Of a stretch of DNA of 64,000 nucleotides, positions 35,950 to 47,153 are shown piece after piece; within the stretch, counting starts at the first letter, position 1, and each line of letters opens with the position of its first letter. A model generated the notes under the pieces. It was not told where the DNA came from. It searched no databases and saw only the letters and a list, made by a program, of their open reading frames with translations. The stretch is from Monilinia fructicola. Lineage: Eukaryota; Ascomycota; Leotiomycetes; Helotiales; Sclerotiniaceae. The stretch is from contig VICG01000006.1 in the NCBI GenBank assembly GCA_008692225.1, positions 1,369,501 to 1,433,500 on the forward strand, in the 5' to 3' direction. The translations under genes and the position numbers were made by a program.

Positions 35950-37249
35950 TCACACGACAACGTGCATGCTCATGTGCTCTACCGCATCCTTGATGCTTCG
36001 CATCCATCGTTGGTTGATGCAGTACGGACAGCGAATGGGTTGCTCGCCGACGACTGCGTGTCCGGTCATGGTGCTCGCTTGCATGAGCGCCGCGTCGCTT
36101 CGCTCGGGGATCGCCGGGTTGACGATGGCTTGCGCGGTGTGCAGTGTGAACTGCGGCGGGCTGCCGCTGTTGCCCGTGCGGCTTGTGTTTGGGGGCATGG
36201 GCGGCTCGACGCGAGTGCTGGGTTGGTTGGGGGGCGCTCCGCTCATGGGCACGTTGACGTTGCCGGGGGGTCCGTTGGAGTGGTTGTTCATGTCGGGGAA
36301 TAGGACTTGGTTTGGGGGGAGGTTATTTCCTGGCATTCCGTTGTTGTTGTTGTTGTTATTGTTGTTATTGCTGTTGCTGTTGTTGTTGCTTCCACCTCCA
36401 TTCACATTGCCACTGCCATTTCCACTTCCATTGCCCGAAACTGGCCCATCGCTCCCTAACCCCCCTCCCTGCCCCCCGCCGCCACTACCCTCATCCCCAC
36501 TCGCCCCTTTCTTCAGGATTTCCGTCTTGGCCCTCCTACATTGTTGTAAATGTACCTCTGCTCCAAAACTCCCTCATCAAACAATCTCTAATCTCCACTG
36601 GCGTGGTCTCTTTCGTAATTGTCATTAACTTCGGTAAGATTCCCATCAAAAATGGTAATCGACTCGCGCTATTCCTTTGCACCTTCGGTAGAACGGGTAG
36701 AACCTGTCCTGGGATCGGCATTACATTATTCCCTCCCCCATTGTGTTGTTCGATAATTCGCGCTCCCGGGATCATATGACCATTTTCGCTGTCGCCCGCG
36801 CGAACCACCATGCCCGACGGCATACCCATCCCCACACCGTCCATTCCCCCGTTTCCACTCACGTTCCCGTTCTGCCCCATGCCCACCCCCATGCTCCCGA
36901 CATTTCCATCCCAGACCCCCGCGCCGGGAGGTAAGTTTCCATTTCCATTAACCGGCCCGCTTACCCTCGCGCCCTGGTGTCCCAGCCCCCCATTCACCAC
37001 TCCATCCAAACAACTATGTCGTTCCCTCAATACCGTAACCCTCGCCAAAGGTTCCCTCCCGCCTCTCCTCTCCCAATTACACCGCACCACAAACGGACAT
37101 TCGGGATCCCTCTTACACCCTACCCTCACTCTACCCGTATCACTTTTCAGAATCCGCGGTTCGAAATGCGCCTCGATAGCCCATGAATGCAGCGCTTCTT
37201 TGAATGCTTTTAGGGAAGGGAATTCCTGGCGAAGGTGGAGGGGTGGCAT
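35950..37249 (-). CDS. FAR1/WRKY-GCM1-like zinc-finger protein with poly-Asn, one frame break
   Basis: From the ATG at 37249 (minus) the N-terminal domain reads FPSLKAFKEALHSWAIEAHF, then CKRDPECPFVVRC and ERHSC: a C-x5-C...H-x-C zinc site of the FAR1/WRKY-GCM1 fold seen in transposase-derived transcription factors. A Gly/Asn-rich middle follows, then a (GTT)n-encoded poly-Asn run at about 36335-36395, and a C-terminal CPYC...H-x3-H pair (about 35960-36030). The frame breaks once near the AAAA run at 36565-36568; dropping one base there joins EF to a GAEVHLQQCRRAKTE segment, making one protein of about 430 residues. Likely nuclear and DNA-binding; target unknown. No transposase core is visible, so it is probably a domesticated regulator. 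The start is not certain. Confidence 0.68.
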
Positions 37250-39485
37250 CGGTGTCGCGGTTGTGGTGAAGGTTGGGGAACGTGGAGACGGTGCTGGTGT
37301 AGAGTGAGGATTGAATGCGCAAGGTGTATTCTCACCGTCGCAAGAGATTACCGTGATGTCGCCGGAGGAACTTGCGTCGGATCGCTCATTCGTTCAACGA
37401 TAAGAACGGGCGGGCGATGCGATAAGACAACTTGGGTTATGATGCGGCGGGGCTGAAGTGGAGACGAAGGAGTCTGCTGGTGTGGGGGGAGCGTGATTGG
37501 GAATCAAATCATACGGAGTATCGTGGTAGCGCCGTTCGCGAATTCGTGGCAGAATATATAATGGGCAAGGAGTTTGGTGAGGTGAAGGATGTTTGGGGGC
37601 AATGAGGATGACGATGAGGGGTGTTTGGGCATTTGGGTGTTTCTGCATCGTTGCACGATCCTTGTTTCATTAGATAAGCCACGACAGGGATTTCTGTTGT
37701 CTTGGTGTCTTGGTGTCTTGGTGTCAAAGTCTAGCAGAGGCAGATCACCGGTAGACCCGTAGTAATCAGGAAAGGTTCACCGGGGATTTAAAGTTCACTA
37801 TTTGGTCCCCGCTAAGTTTCAAAATACGTACAGGAGAGGATCACCGGGAGCATGGGGCGGATTGTTGGTACCCAATAGACTTCGAGTACTCGTTCTTCAT
37901 GCCACCGAAAAACCAGGCGCGTTCGAAACTGCCACATGTCCCATGCATGGGACCTTAGCTTGATTCCTTCTACTCGATTATCTTGTGGAACGAGCTAGTG
38001 CGTCCCAAGTGTTATATATGGCAAGCTTTGCATCTCTCCAAGCCGTACGTACTGTAGTCAGTCAATCAGGAGTTCATTGCACGCTAATTTGGTCACACGT
38101 GGATACTCGCATCTGGTCAGCTTTTGGAGGGTACACAAGCAGCATTGTTTTCTTGAGGCAGTTTCGATAGCTGTGTCGATGGCTCAACATGCAAATTATA
38201 TCTGCAAAGGTGTATCGTCGAAATGATAAGCTGCCCGCTGCCAAGCTATATTCGTATATGTTGCATAATTGAGCCTTGGATCTTCAAGTGGGACTTCAAA
38301 AGCTTATTCGGGGTATTTCTCATGCACAAGTTAATATCATAGTATGGTTTTGTTGATTCCACATCTAGTGCGAGCGAAGATCTAACCTGTGAGTGCTAAT
38401 GATTAAATATAATTATTTTTACAATCGAGAAAGCAAAGTGCGATCTCTTCTGATCTCGTGGGATTTTACTCTGTAATTAGTCTATATAAGATTCAAACCA
38501 TCATTGAGAACTTTTTCCACGTTCCAGTTTACATCATTCTAAAGCCAGGATCCGAATATGCTCTGCATCTCTCTCCGTCAAAATTCTTCTCACTTTTGTC
38601 ACCTCATCAGGAGGAACAAGTATTGGAGGCCAAAAGGCGGAAAAGTCTGTCTAACCCCGTATATTATAGAGCTTGACGCTCTATATATAAATAAACGCAT
38701 CTTTACCAGGTGTTTTGGGGGATAGTTTTTTTTTTGTGATGTCTCAGTCATTTCACATATCGCCGGAAGTTGTCATTTGCAAATTTGCATTGGGTACTGA
38801 GATATTATTGCTGTACTTAGCCGAAGCAAGCGAAGTTGCTATTCGTCAATCATTGAAGAGACACTCCCAGTGAGGTCGATGCGGCTGTATTAGGATGCAT
38901 TTTTCGAAATCCTAAATTAGACGAAAGCAATTTCATTCTGCAAAGATTTTAGTCATGAAGTATGAGGCTCGCAGCCTTACTGCGGTTCGCACTATGAAGC
39001 CACTCACTATCTGGCTGATTGAGTGTTCGTGATGAAAGTGTTTTCGTTCATCTTTTGGTAATCATGCTATCTCAAAGTTCATGCCTTCTCATATCTTGAC
39101 GAGGCAGTGTGAGTATATAGTTTGCTCTTGATCTTTTTTAAGCATACTTGTCCTTGGCAAGATTATTTTTGGCAGAAGGATTGCAGCTGTAGTGATGCTT
39201 TTATCTGTCATGCAGTACTCTGGGGCCTTACCTTACTCGATGCTCTGATCAATTGCTAGTCCCCATCGGCGGACAAGGTCACCTAAATTTAACATTGTGG
39301 ATATAAAACTCAGTTATTTTGCGGCTATTTCTACCATGTTTCTGTATGTAAATATCAAAACTATTGAGCTGTCTTTCATGCGATGACTACGTCTCATCAT
39401 TTCCTGAATCTTCAAGTATTCCATCTGCCATCACTTCGTTGCCAATATTTTCCAGGATTCAACATCCAAACAAGATATTTCTATC
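37250..39485. other. Intergenic region, no supported gene
   Basis: About 2.2 kb between two genes that diverge from it. No conserved frame. The proximal part (37250-37800) is probably promoter of the zinc-finger gene. Confidence 0.45.
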
Positions 39486-41062
39486 ATGGGGTCCTATATG
39501 TCTATAGAGCAGTGTATTAGTCATTATAACATCACAGTGAACTGCACTGTGAGCAACGAAACCTCAAATGACCATCCAATAATGGGAGGTGTTCTTTATG
39601 GCAAGTTTCAAGGGGACGCGGATATTGCTGGTGTTGGTGTAAGCTTTTCATCCCCCCAATGCCCAATTCACACTAGAATATCTAGATACTCATTTATACA
39701 GATTTGGTACGCCTACTTCATTATATCATGTATCGCATTGGTCGTCGGCATCAGCTACTTCTTACAGTCGATTCACTTTGGAATCCCCATGGGTGAACAT
39801 GGAGTGAGGTATCGACCCCTTGATGGTAAAACGTTAGTATTTGTCTCTCTTCAAATCGAGACGAATGATCAAAAGCAATGATCTTAGCTGACCATGCTAT
39901 AGAACACTCAAAGAGGTTCCTCGTCGTGCAATAGCTATCAATACTTTTGAAGCAATATTGTTATCTTGTAGCGACCAGCAAATATTCACCTCTGGGGCCT
40001 ATACCTCTGTACTTCTCTTCTCAAAACAAGCCTGCAAAACCTCAGCATATCACTTCAACATTATTGGCAACATGCTACTCATTACCTGCGCTACTCATCT
40101 TTTATCGATAACCTTTGTATCCCAGTACTGGAAAAGAAAGCTATTGGCTGTTATTCGAATTTTGCTTATAAGCGCTCTTTACATGGCTACAGGTTATATC
40201 ATGATCAACCAAAACGTGCAAGGGGAAAATGCATGGCCTACGAAAGTTCCTCCAGCAAACGAATCCGACAACGCACTACTTCTTCCTGCCGTATGCTTCA
40301 AGTCCAAGACCCATGTTGATACCATATTGAAGAACACCTTTGGTAGCGGCGTGGACCGGTTCGAAAAAGTCATGTTTTCTTCTAACCCCGGAAACCACAT
40401 CCATGGTTGGAACCTCTATATTACCATGACCCTCTTTTACGGTGGCTGTATCATTGCCGAGGTTTTCCGATGCATCTACCGATACAATCACGATATGGCA
40501 ATACACAAAGATTTCAAATGCAAAGGCTGGCGCAGGCCTTTCTCCGTGATATTTCTTCTTTATCAACTTGCGGGCATCACTATATCCACTTTTTCAATCA
40601 TATACTGCTATATATACATCCGTGATATGCGCGAATGGATGAACGGATCCGGCTGGATTGAGCCTAACGCCGCCGGGGCGAATCCCGAAAGGGACTATTT
40701 AACCTATGGGCAGATGATTCCGATCCTCTTGACGTTCATGACCTTCTTTGCATGTCTGCAGTTGTGGTCTGGTATGTTTCTCTAATCCCTCCTCTCTTCT
40801 CTCAATCGGATGACCATCTCGCAACTAACAACCTATCTATCAAGATCAATACGGCGAACGTCGACAGAGAAATGAAGATATTCATTTCGATGATCCTGAA
40901 TCCCTCAACGCTGCGCTGCAAATCTCACAGGCGAGCTTGGATCCCAAGAATGTCCATATAACACATATTGCAACGGTACCTCAACCTCCACCTTTGGTCA
41001 GTCACGGCCATACTGCAGCAAATACTTCCGGGCCGTCACTTCCCCTTTCCATCGATAATTGA
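39486..41062 (+). CDS. Polytopic membrane protein of unknown function
   Basis: Four exons with introns 39639-39701, 39833-39902 and 40772-40844; phases match and the frame is open to TGA at 41060. About 455 residues: an N-terminal extracellular-looking segment with several N-glycosylation sequons (NIT, NCT, NET), TM1 around YAYFIISCIALVVGISYFL, a loop, then further hydrophobic helices (NMLLITCATHLLSITF, LLAVIRILLISALYMATGY, LYITMTLFYGGCIIAEVF, VIFLLYQLAGITISTFSIIY, MIPILLTFMTFFACLQLW), so six to seven TM segments. It ends in a polar, DQYGERR-starting cytoplasmic tail. I do not recognise the family; the topology resembles fungal 7-TM receptor-like or channel-like proteins. No break in the frame. 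It lies 0.7 kb from the end of the ATP-grasp gene and might belong with that cluster. Confidence 0.75.
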
Positions 41063-41750
41063 GAAATTCGAAAAGGAGCCTGGTGAAACAAGGCTCGGGT
41101 GGTTCGTATCCATAATTCGGAATATCTTTATCGTCGCTAGATTCGTGTACCGCGAGGCGAGGTGTGTGAACTAAGTTAAGTTAGCTGTGTGATTTTTTTA
41201 TCTTCTTGTTTGATCGAGGGTAGAGCGCGCGGGGTCTTGGTAGATGATCGATATAAATCTTATTGCAAGCAAGAGGACTGTACGATTAGCCTTAATAATA
41301 TTAAAAATCGTTGTTATCCATATTATAACTTTCTTCTGGCGAGTCTTGGGTTTTGGGTATAGATAGATTGGGGTTGCGCCGAAAGTGATTTAGAAAGGCT
41401 GATCGGTGGTCATTAAGCGTTCGTGAGAGATTTTTAGGTTTAGATATAAAGTTCCACTTGCGACTGGAGATATGTTCGATGCTTCGTGGGCGTAATAACA
41501 GATCATGGGAGCGAAACAATCTCTTCTCTTCAAATGACAATGATACATTGGAAATGACACAAAGAAATGAGTTTCGGTTTTGATCTTTGGTGACATTTCG
41601 GTATTGAACTTAATCTTCATTTCCTCATTCCCTTTACTGAAACATTAAGCATCACAGATGAAAAACCTACTCAGGAACCCTACATCTCGGTTATTTGCCG
41701 TCTGGCGAAACCTCCATCGGCATGCAACACACACGCTATAGATGCCCTAC
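41063..41750. other. Convergent intergenic spacer
   Basis: 3' flanks of the membrane protein gene and the ATP-grasp gene. Small overlapping frames only; nothing supported. Confidence 0.45.
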
Positions 41751-43757
41751 CTAAAAGGAAGCAACTGGTACGAAGAACTCTCTCTGCAAAACCTGAGAAA
41801 CACGCAAAACATCGACTCGACTCTTCCTCGAAGTAACGATAAAAAAAGCCCCGAACAAAACCACACCCCGCTTAGGTCCAGGAACCCGCTGTCCACGCCG
41901 GAAAAAACACACCGCCTCCGTAACCAACTCTCGATCCTCAGGGGCCAATCGCTGAAGGAAGTCGCCGCACGCATCATCCGAAACACAGGTACCCCCACGA
42001 TCAGCCCTGATCCAAACAAGTTGACTCCAGGCCCTCGCGTGATGCGGAATGCTCGCATCCATTTCGAAAGGCTTTGCCAATGCTCGGAAACGCTCGTGGT
42101 CTCCGATGCTGGCTATCATATGTAGATCATACATATTGACGCCGTAGCTTCCAGCAGATGCGAGAACGACCTGAAATCCTGGGGGGCGGGGATTGATTTC
42201 GATGAGGAAACAGCGCGGAGGTTCTGAAGATGGCTTGTTCCCGTCTGTGATCTCTACCTTTGCGCGCAAATCGAGAATCCCATCTTCCTCGCTGTATGCC
42301 ACCGAAGAATTCTGCACCCGCGCTTCGAGGTGGAAGACTCCGGTTTTGAGTCCCAGGTTGGATAGCAGCTGGTGCAATTTCTCCCGCACAATGGTATATT
42401 CTTCAGCGGGCAGTTTGGAAGGGAGGATATTTGTGTTCTCCCAAAAATCACTATCGACAGTTCCACTGTCCCCTAAACTTGGGAAGTCATCTGATATCTC
42501 AAAAAAGAGTACTTCCCCATTTTGGAGGACAAAATTCACATCCAGCTCGGGTCCATCAATGTAGGCCTCTATCAGGATTTTTTTATTGGAAGATTCGCAC
42601 GTGCGTCTTACTCCCTCGAAGAGCTCGCTCTCGTTATCGGCTTTGCAGACGTGTTCGGATCCTGTTCCTGAAACAGGTTTCACGATGAGTGGGTATTGTG
42701 CCATGAATGTGTTTTCCTGCATCTTATGCTTTAAGTCCAACACCGAAGTAACAAGCGTTGTTGGATCTGCACCCCCGGCTGCAAGTCTCGTCTCGTACTT
42801 GTTGTTAGCAATGGCTATTGCCTTTGAAGACTCCGTTGGGAGACCTAGAATTTCTGCTGCCTTAGCTACAGGTGCCAGAAATCTAGTTGCCACGGCACAA
42901 ATACCATCCACATTACCGTAGGCTTTCACGGCAGCAGAGATACGTAGATGCAATTTCGAGTCAGGTGTCATGTCGATTGGTATGAAGTCTTGGTACAAAT
43001 GTCTGAATGATGGTTCTGAAATCCAATGACCTGGAAAATCTAGAATGACTAATTTGATACCAAGTGCGCTGGCGGAATTGTAGAGCGGGAGGAATGCCTG
43101 GAGATTGAGGCTTCCGTCGACAAGCGCAAGAGTCTTATGTGCCAGTTCACGATTCAATATCCATTGGAAGTTGATTCGAGCATTTATCTCTTTTGCGACG
43201 GCAGCTTCTTCTTCGATATGAAAACAATTACAAGGGCGTATGAGCATGAGCAGGCAGCCATCGAATAATGCTTGAATGTTTTGGTAGTCGACAGAAGCAA
43301 CTTTTTCCCCAAACACAGTGCGATCAAGCAAAATACCCAGGTCACCACAACCAACAAAACGATGTTGGAAGCACTTGCTACGCGCAAGACAACCAGAGCT
43401 CGTCGGTACACAGAGGAAAACTCGACCAGCCCAAGGGGTACCTGGAGTCAATGAAGTGTTAGACTGCACGGCAGTTATGAGATCTTTGACCCCGCCACTA
43501 TCGAAATCATTAGGTTTATACAACATAAAACTCTAACAGTTCTGTCCAATCTTCACGTACCTTTTCTCGTATTCTGCGGTCTCTTTCTTGGAGCTTTCCT
43601 GTGTCATGACTGCAATTTTCACGTCGAGGACGACTAGGGAAAAGTCATCCTTATTACATCTTCCAGGGTGGGAATTGTAGTCTGCAGGATACCAAGAGCA
43701 TTTGACTTCGAAATCTCCATAGCGGAAATCTGCGTGAAGTATTGTAGAGTCATCCAT
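41751..43757 (-). CDS. ATP-grasp amino-acid/peptide ligase
   Basis: An uninterrupted 591-codon frame (43526 to 41751, minus) carries an ATP-grasp domain: pre-grasp segment LGLPTESSKAIAIANNKYET, lid and P-loop-like KPVSGTGSEHV, EAYIDGPELDVNF, FFEISDD, and the Mg-binding IEINPRPPG. This arrangement resembles carnosine-synthase-type ligases, which join amino acids by an acyl-phosphate. An N-terminal extension starts at ATG 43757 (MDDSTILHADFRYGDFEV); two one-base breaks, at TTTT 43562-43565 and AAAA 43527-43530, separate it from the long frame, and dropping one base at each gives EKVREDWTELLEF joined to MLYKPND. A further 5' exon (43877-43974, MGKFGVTLLDIAKL) with an intron at 43806-43876 is possible but its frame is uncertain. 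It is divergent from the PLP gene, about 0.9 kb away. Product unknown; amide ligation of an amino acid is the family expectation. Confidence 0.82.
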
Positions 43758-43974
43758 CTTGAAAATGGTATGTGTCTTAACAGTTCGGTTTTGCTTGAAA
43801 GTATTCTGTAGAAATATTCATTAGAGTTGGTCCGTAGCTTTATGTTCATCGCAATCTCGTAACTCTAATCATTTACTTGAAAAGCATGACTTTGTCATTT
43901 GATGTAGCTCTCAAATCCGAAGCATTGCCTTTCAGCTTGGCGATATCCAAAAGCGTAACACCAAATTTACCCAT

Positions 43975-44663
43975 GGCCGTGCATCTTGTATGTTACACGT
44001 GGAAGTTTTGGCGTAACTGAAAATGCTGACTACATGGAACTAGTCTACCAACTACCGCAGTGCTGCGTTGAACATTGCCCAAGGTTGTGTACTGATTATG
44101 AGAGGGGTGATTTCAGCTTATGTGATTATTATGTCAGAGCCCAGCTCTAGACTTTTTCGCCGATAATTCACATTATTGTATAATATATGGGATGATCTGA
44201 CATGAGACCGGGGCGATATCTCGCCAATCTCTTCGTCACAAGACTTTCCGGTTCTTGTACTCCTGTCAAGGCTAAGCGAGCTACTTATCGTATGCTCGAT
44301 ATACCTTACGACCTATTGTTGGTTTACATGGGAAGTTCTCGACGTAACTTCCATGGAAAAGTTTGGTTCTTCGTGATACATTGAGAGCTGAAACTTATCA
44401 GGTCACTAATATCATACCAGTTATGAAATACCTCGAGATTCTTCACACCGCCATCTTCTCATCCTTGGCATGCTTGGGAGCTTTTTTAATTTTTCAGAAG
44501 TTTGGCATACAGGCGGTCTCAGGAGATGATTATCATCACGATACCAACGAACGCTCAAAGGCTTTGGGTTATATAATTCAAAAAACAATCATTGACCATC
44601 ATCTCGTCTCTATACCTTCTCACTTGAGACGGAGCGACGTATTCTTTAGCGATACAAAACAAG
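43975..44663. promoter_or_regulatory. Shared divergent promoter region (ATP-grasp / PLP gene)
   Basis: This interval separates the head-to-head ATP-grasp and PLP-rhodanese genes and would contain both promoters. No binding motif was recognised with confidence. A short plus-strand frame (44363-44680) has a hydrophobic start but overlaps the PLP start and is not called. Confidence 0.4.
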
Positions 44664-46318
44664 ATGGCTACAATCAATGACCTTAATGTCTTCAAAGGCC
44701 CAGATTCTTTGAAGAAATACTTCAATCCAGATGAGCAGCCACCGCTACCATTAATTGAGTTGCCGGAGAAACTCAATCCATTTCGCCAAGATGGTGTACG
44801 TATCTATGTCAAGCTTCTTACAACGCTTCCAGCGCAAAATGTCAAAGCACTTCCAGGTGAGTAGCATAAACCAGCCGTACGGTCCCTTATTTAATGACTA
44901 AAATGGTTTCCAGCGCTCAATATGCTCTTGAATGATCCCTCTGCAGAGGACAAAAGCATAGTAGAAGTAAGCTCAGGCTCCACTGTCACTTCACTCGGAG
45001 TCACAGCCAGAGTCCTTTACAACAACGATGACACGACCGCCATCGTCCCAAACAAAACCAGTATAGATCGCCTACGAGATCTCCAGTTCTTCGGCATCAA
45101 GGTACAACTCTACGGAGGTCCAAATTACAGCGATCCCACTGATCCACGAGGAATAGTTGACTGGGCCCGGCGTCTCGGGAGAGGAAATTCCAACATCATC
45201 AATCTAGGGCAGTATGATAATGAGCATAACTGGAAATCTCATTTCAGATGGACAGGTCCTCAGATCCTGAAACAACTCCCGGAAATTAATATTTTTTGTA
45301 TGGGAATGGGTAGTACGGGTTGTGTAACCGGAACCGGAATGTATCTTAAATCTCAAAAGCCATCGGTAAAGGTCCTGGGTGTGTGTAACAAGGAAGCAGA
45401 TTTGGTTCCGGGACCAAGAGAACGTCCCATGCATGAGACTAGCCCTTTTCCTTGGAAAGATGTTGTGGACTTTACGGAGAGTGTGGGTTCGATTGAATCT
45501 TATCGGCTTTCAATGAAGCTCTCACGGGAAGGACTTATTGCGGGCCCTTCAACAGGGATGGCTCTACAAGGTCTATTCGACTTTCTTCAAAAAGAAAAGG
45601 ATAATGGAGGATTGAAGAAATATGCCGACCAATCTACGGGAGATATTTCGTGTGTTTTTATTTGTTGCGATCTTCCACAAAAGCATTTGGAGACCTATTT
45701 CAAAAAGCTTTCACCTAAAGAATTTCCGCCATTGATTAACGAAGTGAGTTTAAGATCATTTTTTTTGCCCAATTTCAGGGGACTAATCGAATATAGGAAC
45801 TACTCACGATTGATCAAAATGGTTACAGTTTCCGCTGGGAAATCAATCCTAGAGAAACTGATCGCCAGAAACCTGAAATCCTTGACCAAATTAACCAACT
45901 TGTGTTGAACAATGGAATTTCAGTGATTCAGAACGGTCACATGGATAATGATCACTCCATCAAGCCTTCAATTCGTATCCTCGATCTACGTTCTAGCGAA
46001 GACTTCAACACATACCATATCAAAAGCGCGCGTAATTCTCCACTACCGAACTTAACCGCAGAAACCAGGTCTCCATTGAATTTTGACGAGGTAGACACAC
46101 TTATTGATCAATGGAAGGAACTCAGCTCCATGATCGGTAAATCAGAAACTATGGAGTGGATTTGCATGGAATCACCATTGCTGATTCTCTGCTATAATGG
46201 AGATACCTCGAGAGTAATGACGGCTATTTTGAGGGCCAAGGGCGTGGAGGCTTACAGCTTTAGAGATGGAATTGATGGCTTGGTAAGCTATCTCGAGAGC
46301 CTGAGTCAGCGCAATTGA
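44664..46318 (+). CDS. Cysteine-synthase-like PLP (fold II) enzyme fused to a rhodanese domain
   Basis: Introns 44857-44913 and 45744-45796; ATG at 44664, TGA ending 46318; about 514 residues, frame clean. Residues about 1-330 are a fold-type II PLP domain: the NVKALPALNML segment lines up with the Schiff-base lysine block (SVKDR...) of cysteine synthases; the substrate loop reads VSSGSTVTSLG, not TSGNTG; FCMGMGSTGCVTGTG matches the PLP phosphate-binding Gly-rich loop; GPSTGMAL is the C-terminal Ser/Gly block. The C-terminal part has a rhodanese-like fold: RILDLRSSEDFNTYHI, and LLILCYNGDTSRVMTAI with Cys in the active-site loop. Such enzymes do beta-replacement on O-activated serine; a rhodanese Cys can carry persulfide sulfur. 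The fusion suggests making a beta-substituted (perhaps sulfur-bearing) alanine. Cytosolic; substrate is inference. Confidence 0.85.
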
Positions 46319-47153
46319 AATTGAAGCCTTTCATTTTGTCTCAATCGCCTAATATGTAACTATTGGTGGAATTAGTTTATAAATTAGATACATCCTTAAC
46401 TTTTTATTCAATGTATGAACATGATATCTTAGCTCTAGAAACCGTGACAGATTCATCTTCACTCTCCAGATTTGATGAGATAAAAGGTGTTGGGGCCTGT
46501 TGACATATTGAAGTTGTTCTGGCGACAGATTGCTGAAATCCAAGGCTGGCGATATTCGACTGATTTTTCTGTATCATTCCTCGCTCGAAACCCCTTTTTG
46601 GTAAAGTTGAGGAGAAACACTCGTAGACTTGATTGCAGTTCTCTTGCACCTTCAAACCCAAACCCTAAAGCCGGGAGCAGAAAGGGTAAAAGTGTGATAA
46701 AGGGATCCGGGGGTTGATTGTATATAATCATATGTACAGACAGTATTACAAGTAGTTCAGAGAAAAAAGGTAAGCATGGCAGAGCATTGCTGACTAATAA
46801 ATTTCTGACAAAGACGTTTGACTTTACTCATGAATACACCAAAGTGCACTTTTTATCTATCAAGTGCGTTATTGCAGTCTTTTGCTTTTTAAATACTCGA
46901 ATCTTGGTTCACAACTTGCATTTAAGACTGAAACAGACCTCGGGATTATGAAAACAGGCTTTACATATATATCTAAATGTGAAAAGACGACAGAAAGAAA
47001 GGATGTGCAACTCTTCTCCTCTTCGAATTCATTATATCCCATCAAGCTCAAGCATGAATTCAGTCCCAGTCTGTCCTAACTAAAAAGCGATGGCCGAAAG
47101 CTCCAATTCTGACAAAACTTGACATTTACACTGCGATCAACCGTCGACATGAT
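46319..47153. other. Convergent intergenic spacer
   Basis: 3' ends of the PLP-rhodanese gene and the ParB-like gene. AT-rich, no supported gene; overlapping small frames only. Confidence 0.45.

Noticed and set aside
36810..37307. 165-codon Pro-rich plus-strand frame
   Set aside because: It is antisense to the Gly/Asn-rich part of the zinc-finger gene; the Pro run mirrors the Gly codons.
42193..42921. Plus-strand frames opposite the ATP-grasp gene
   Set aside because: They are shadows of the 591-codon minus-strand frame, which carries clear catalytic motifs.
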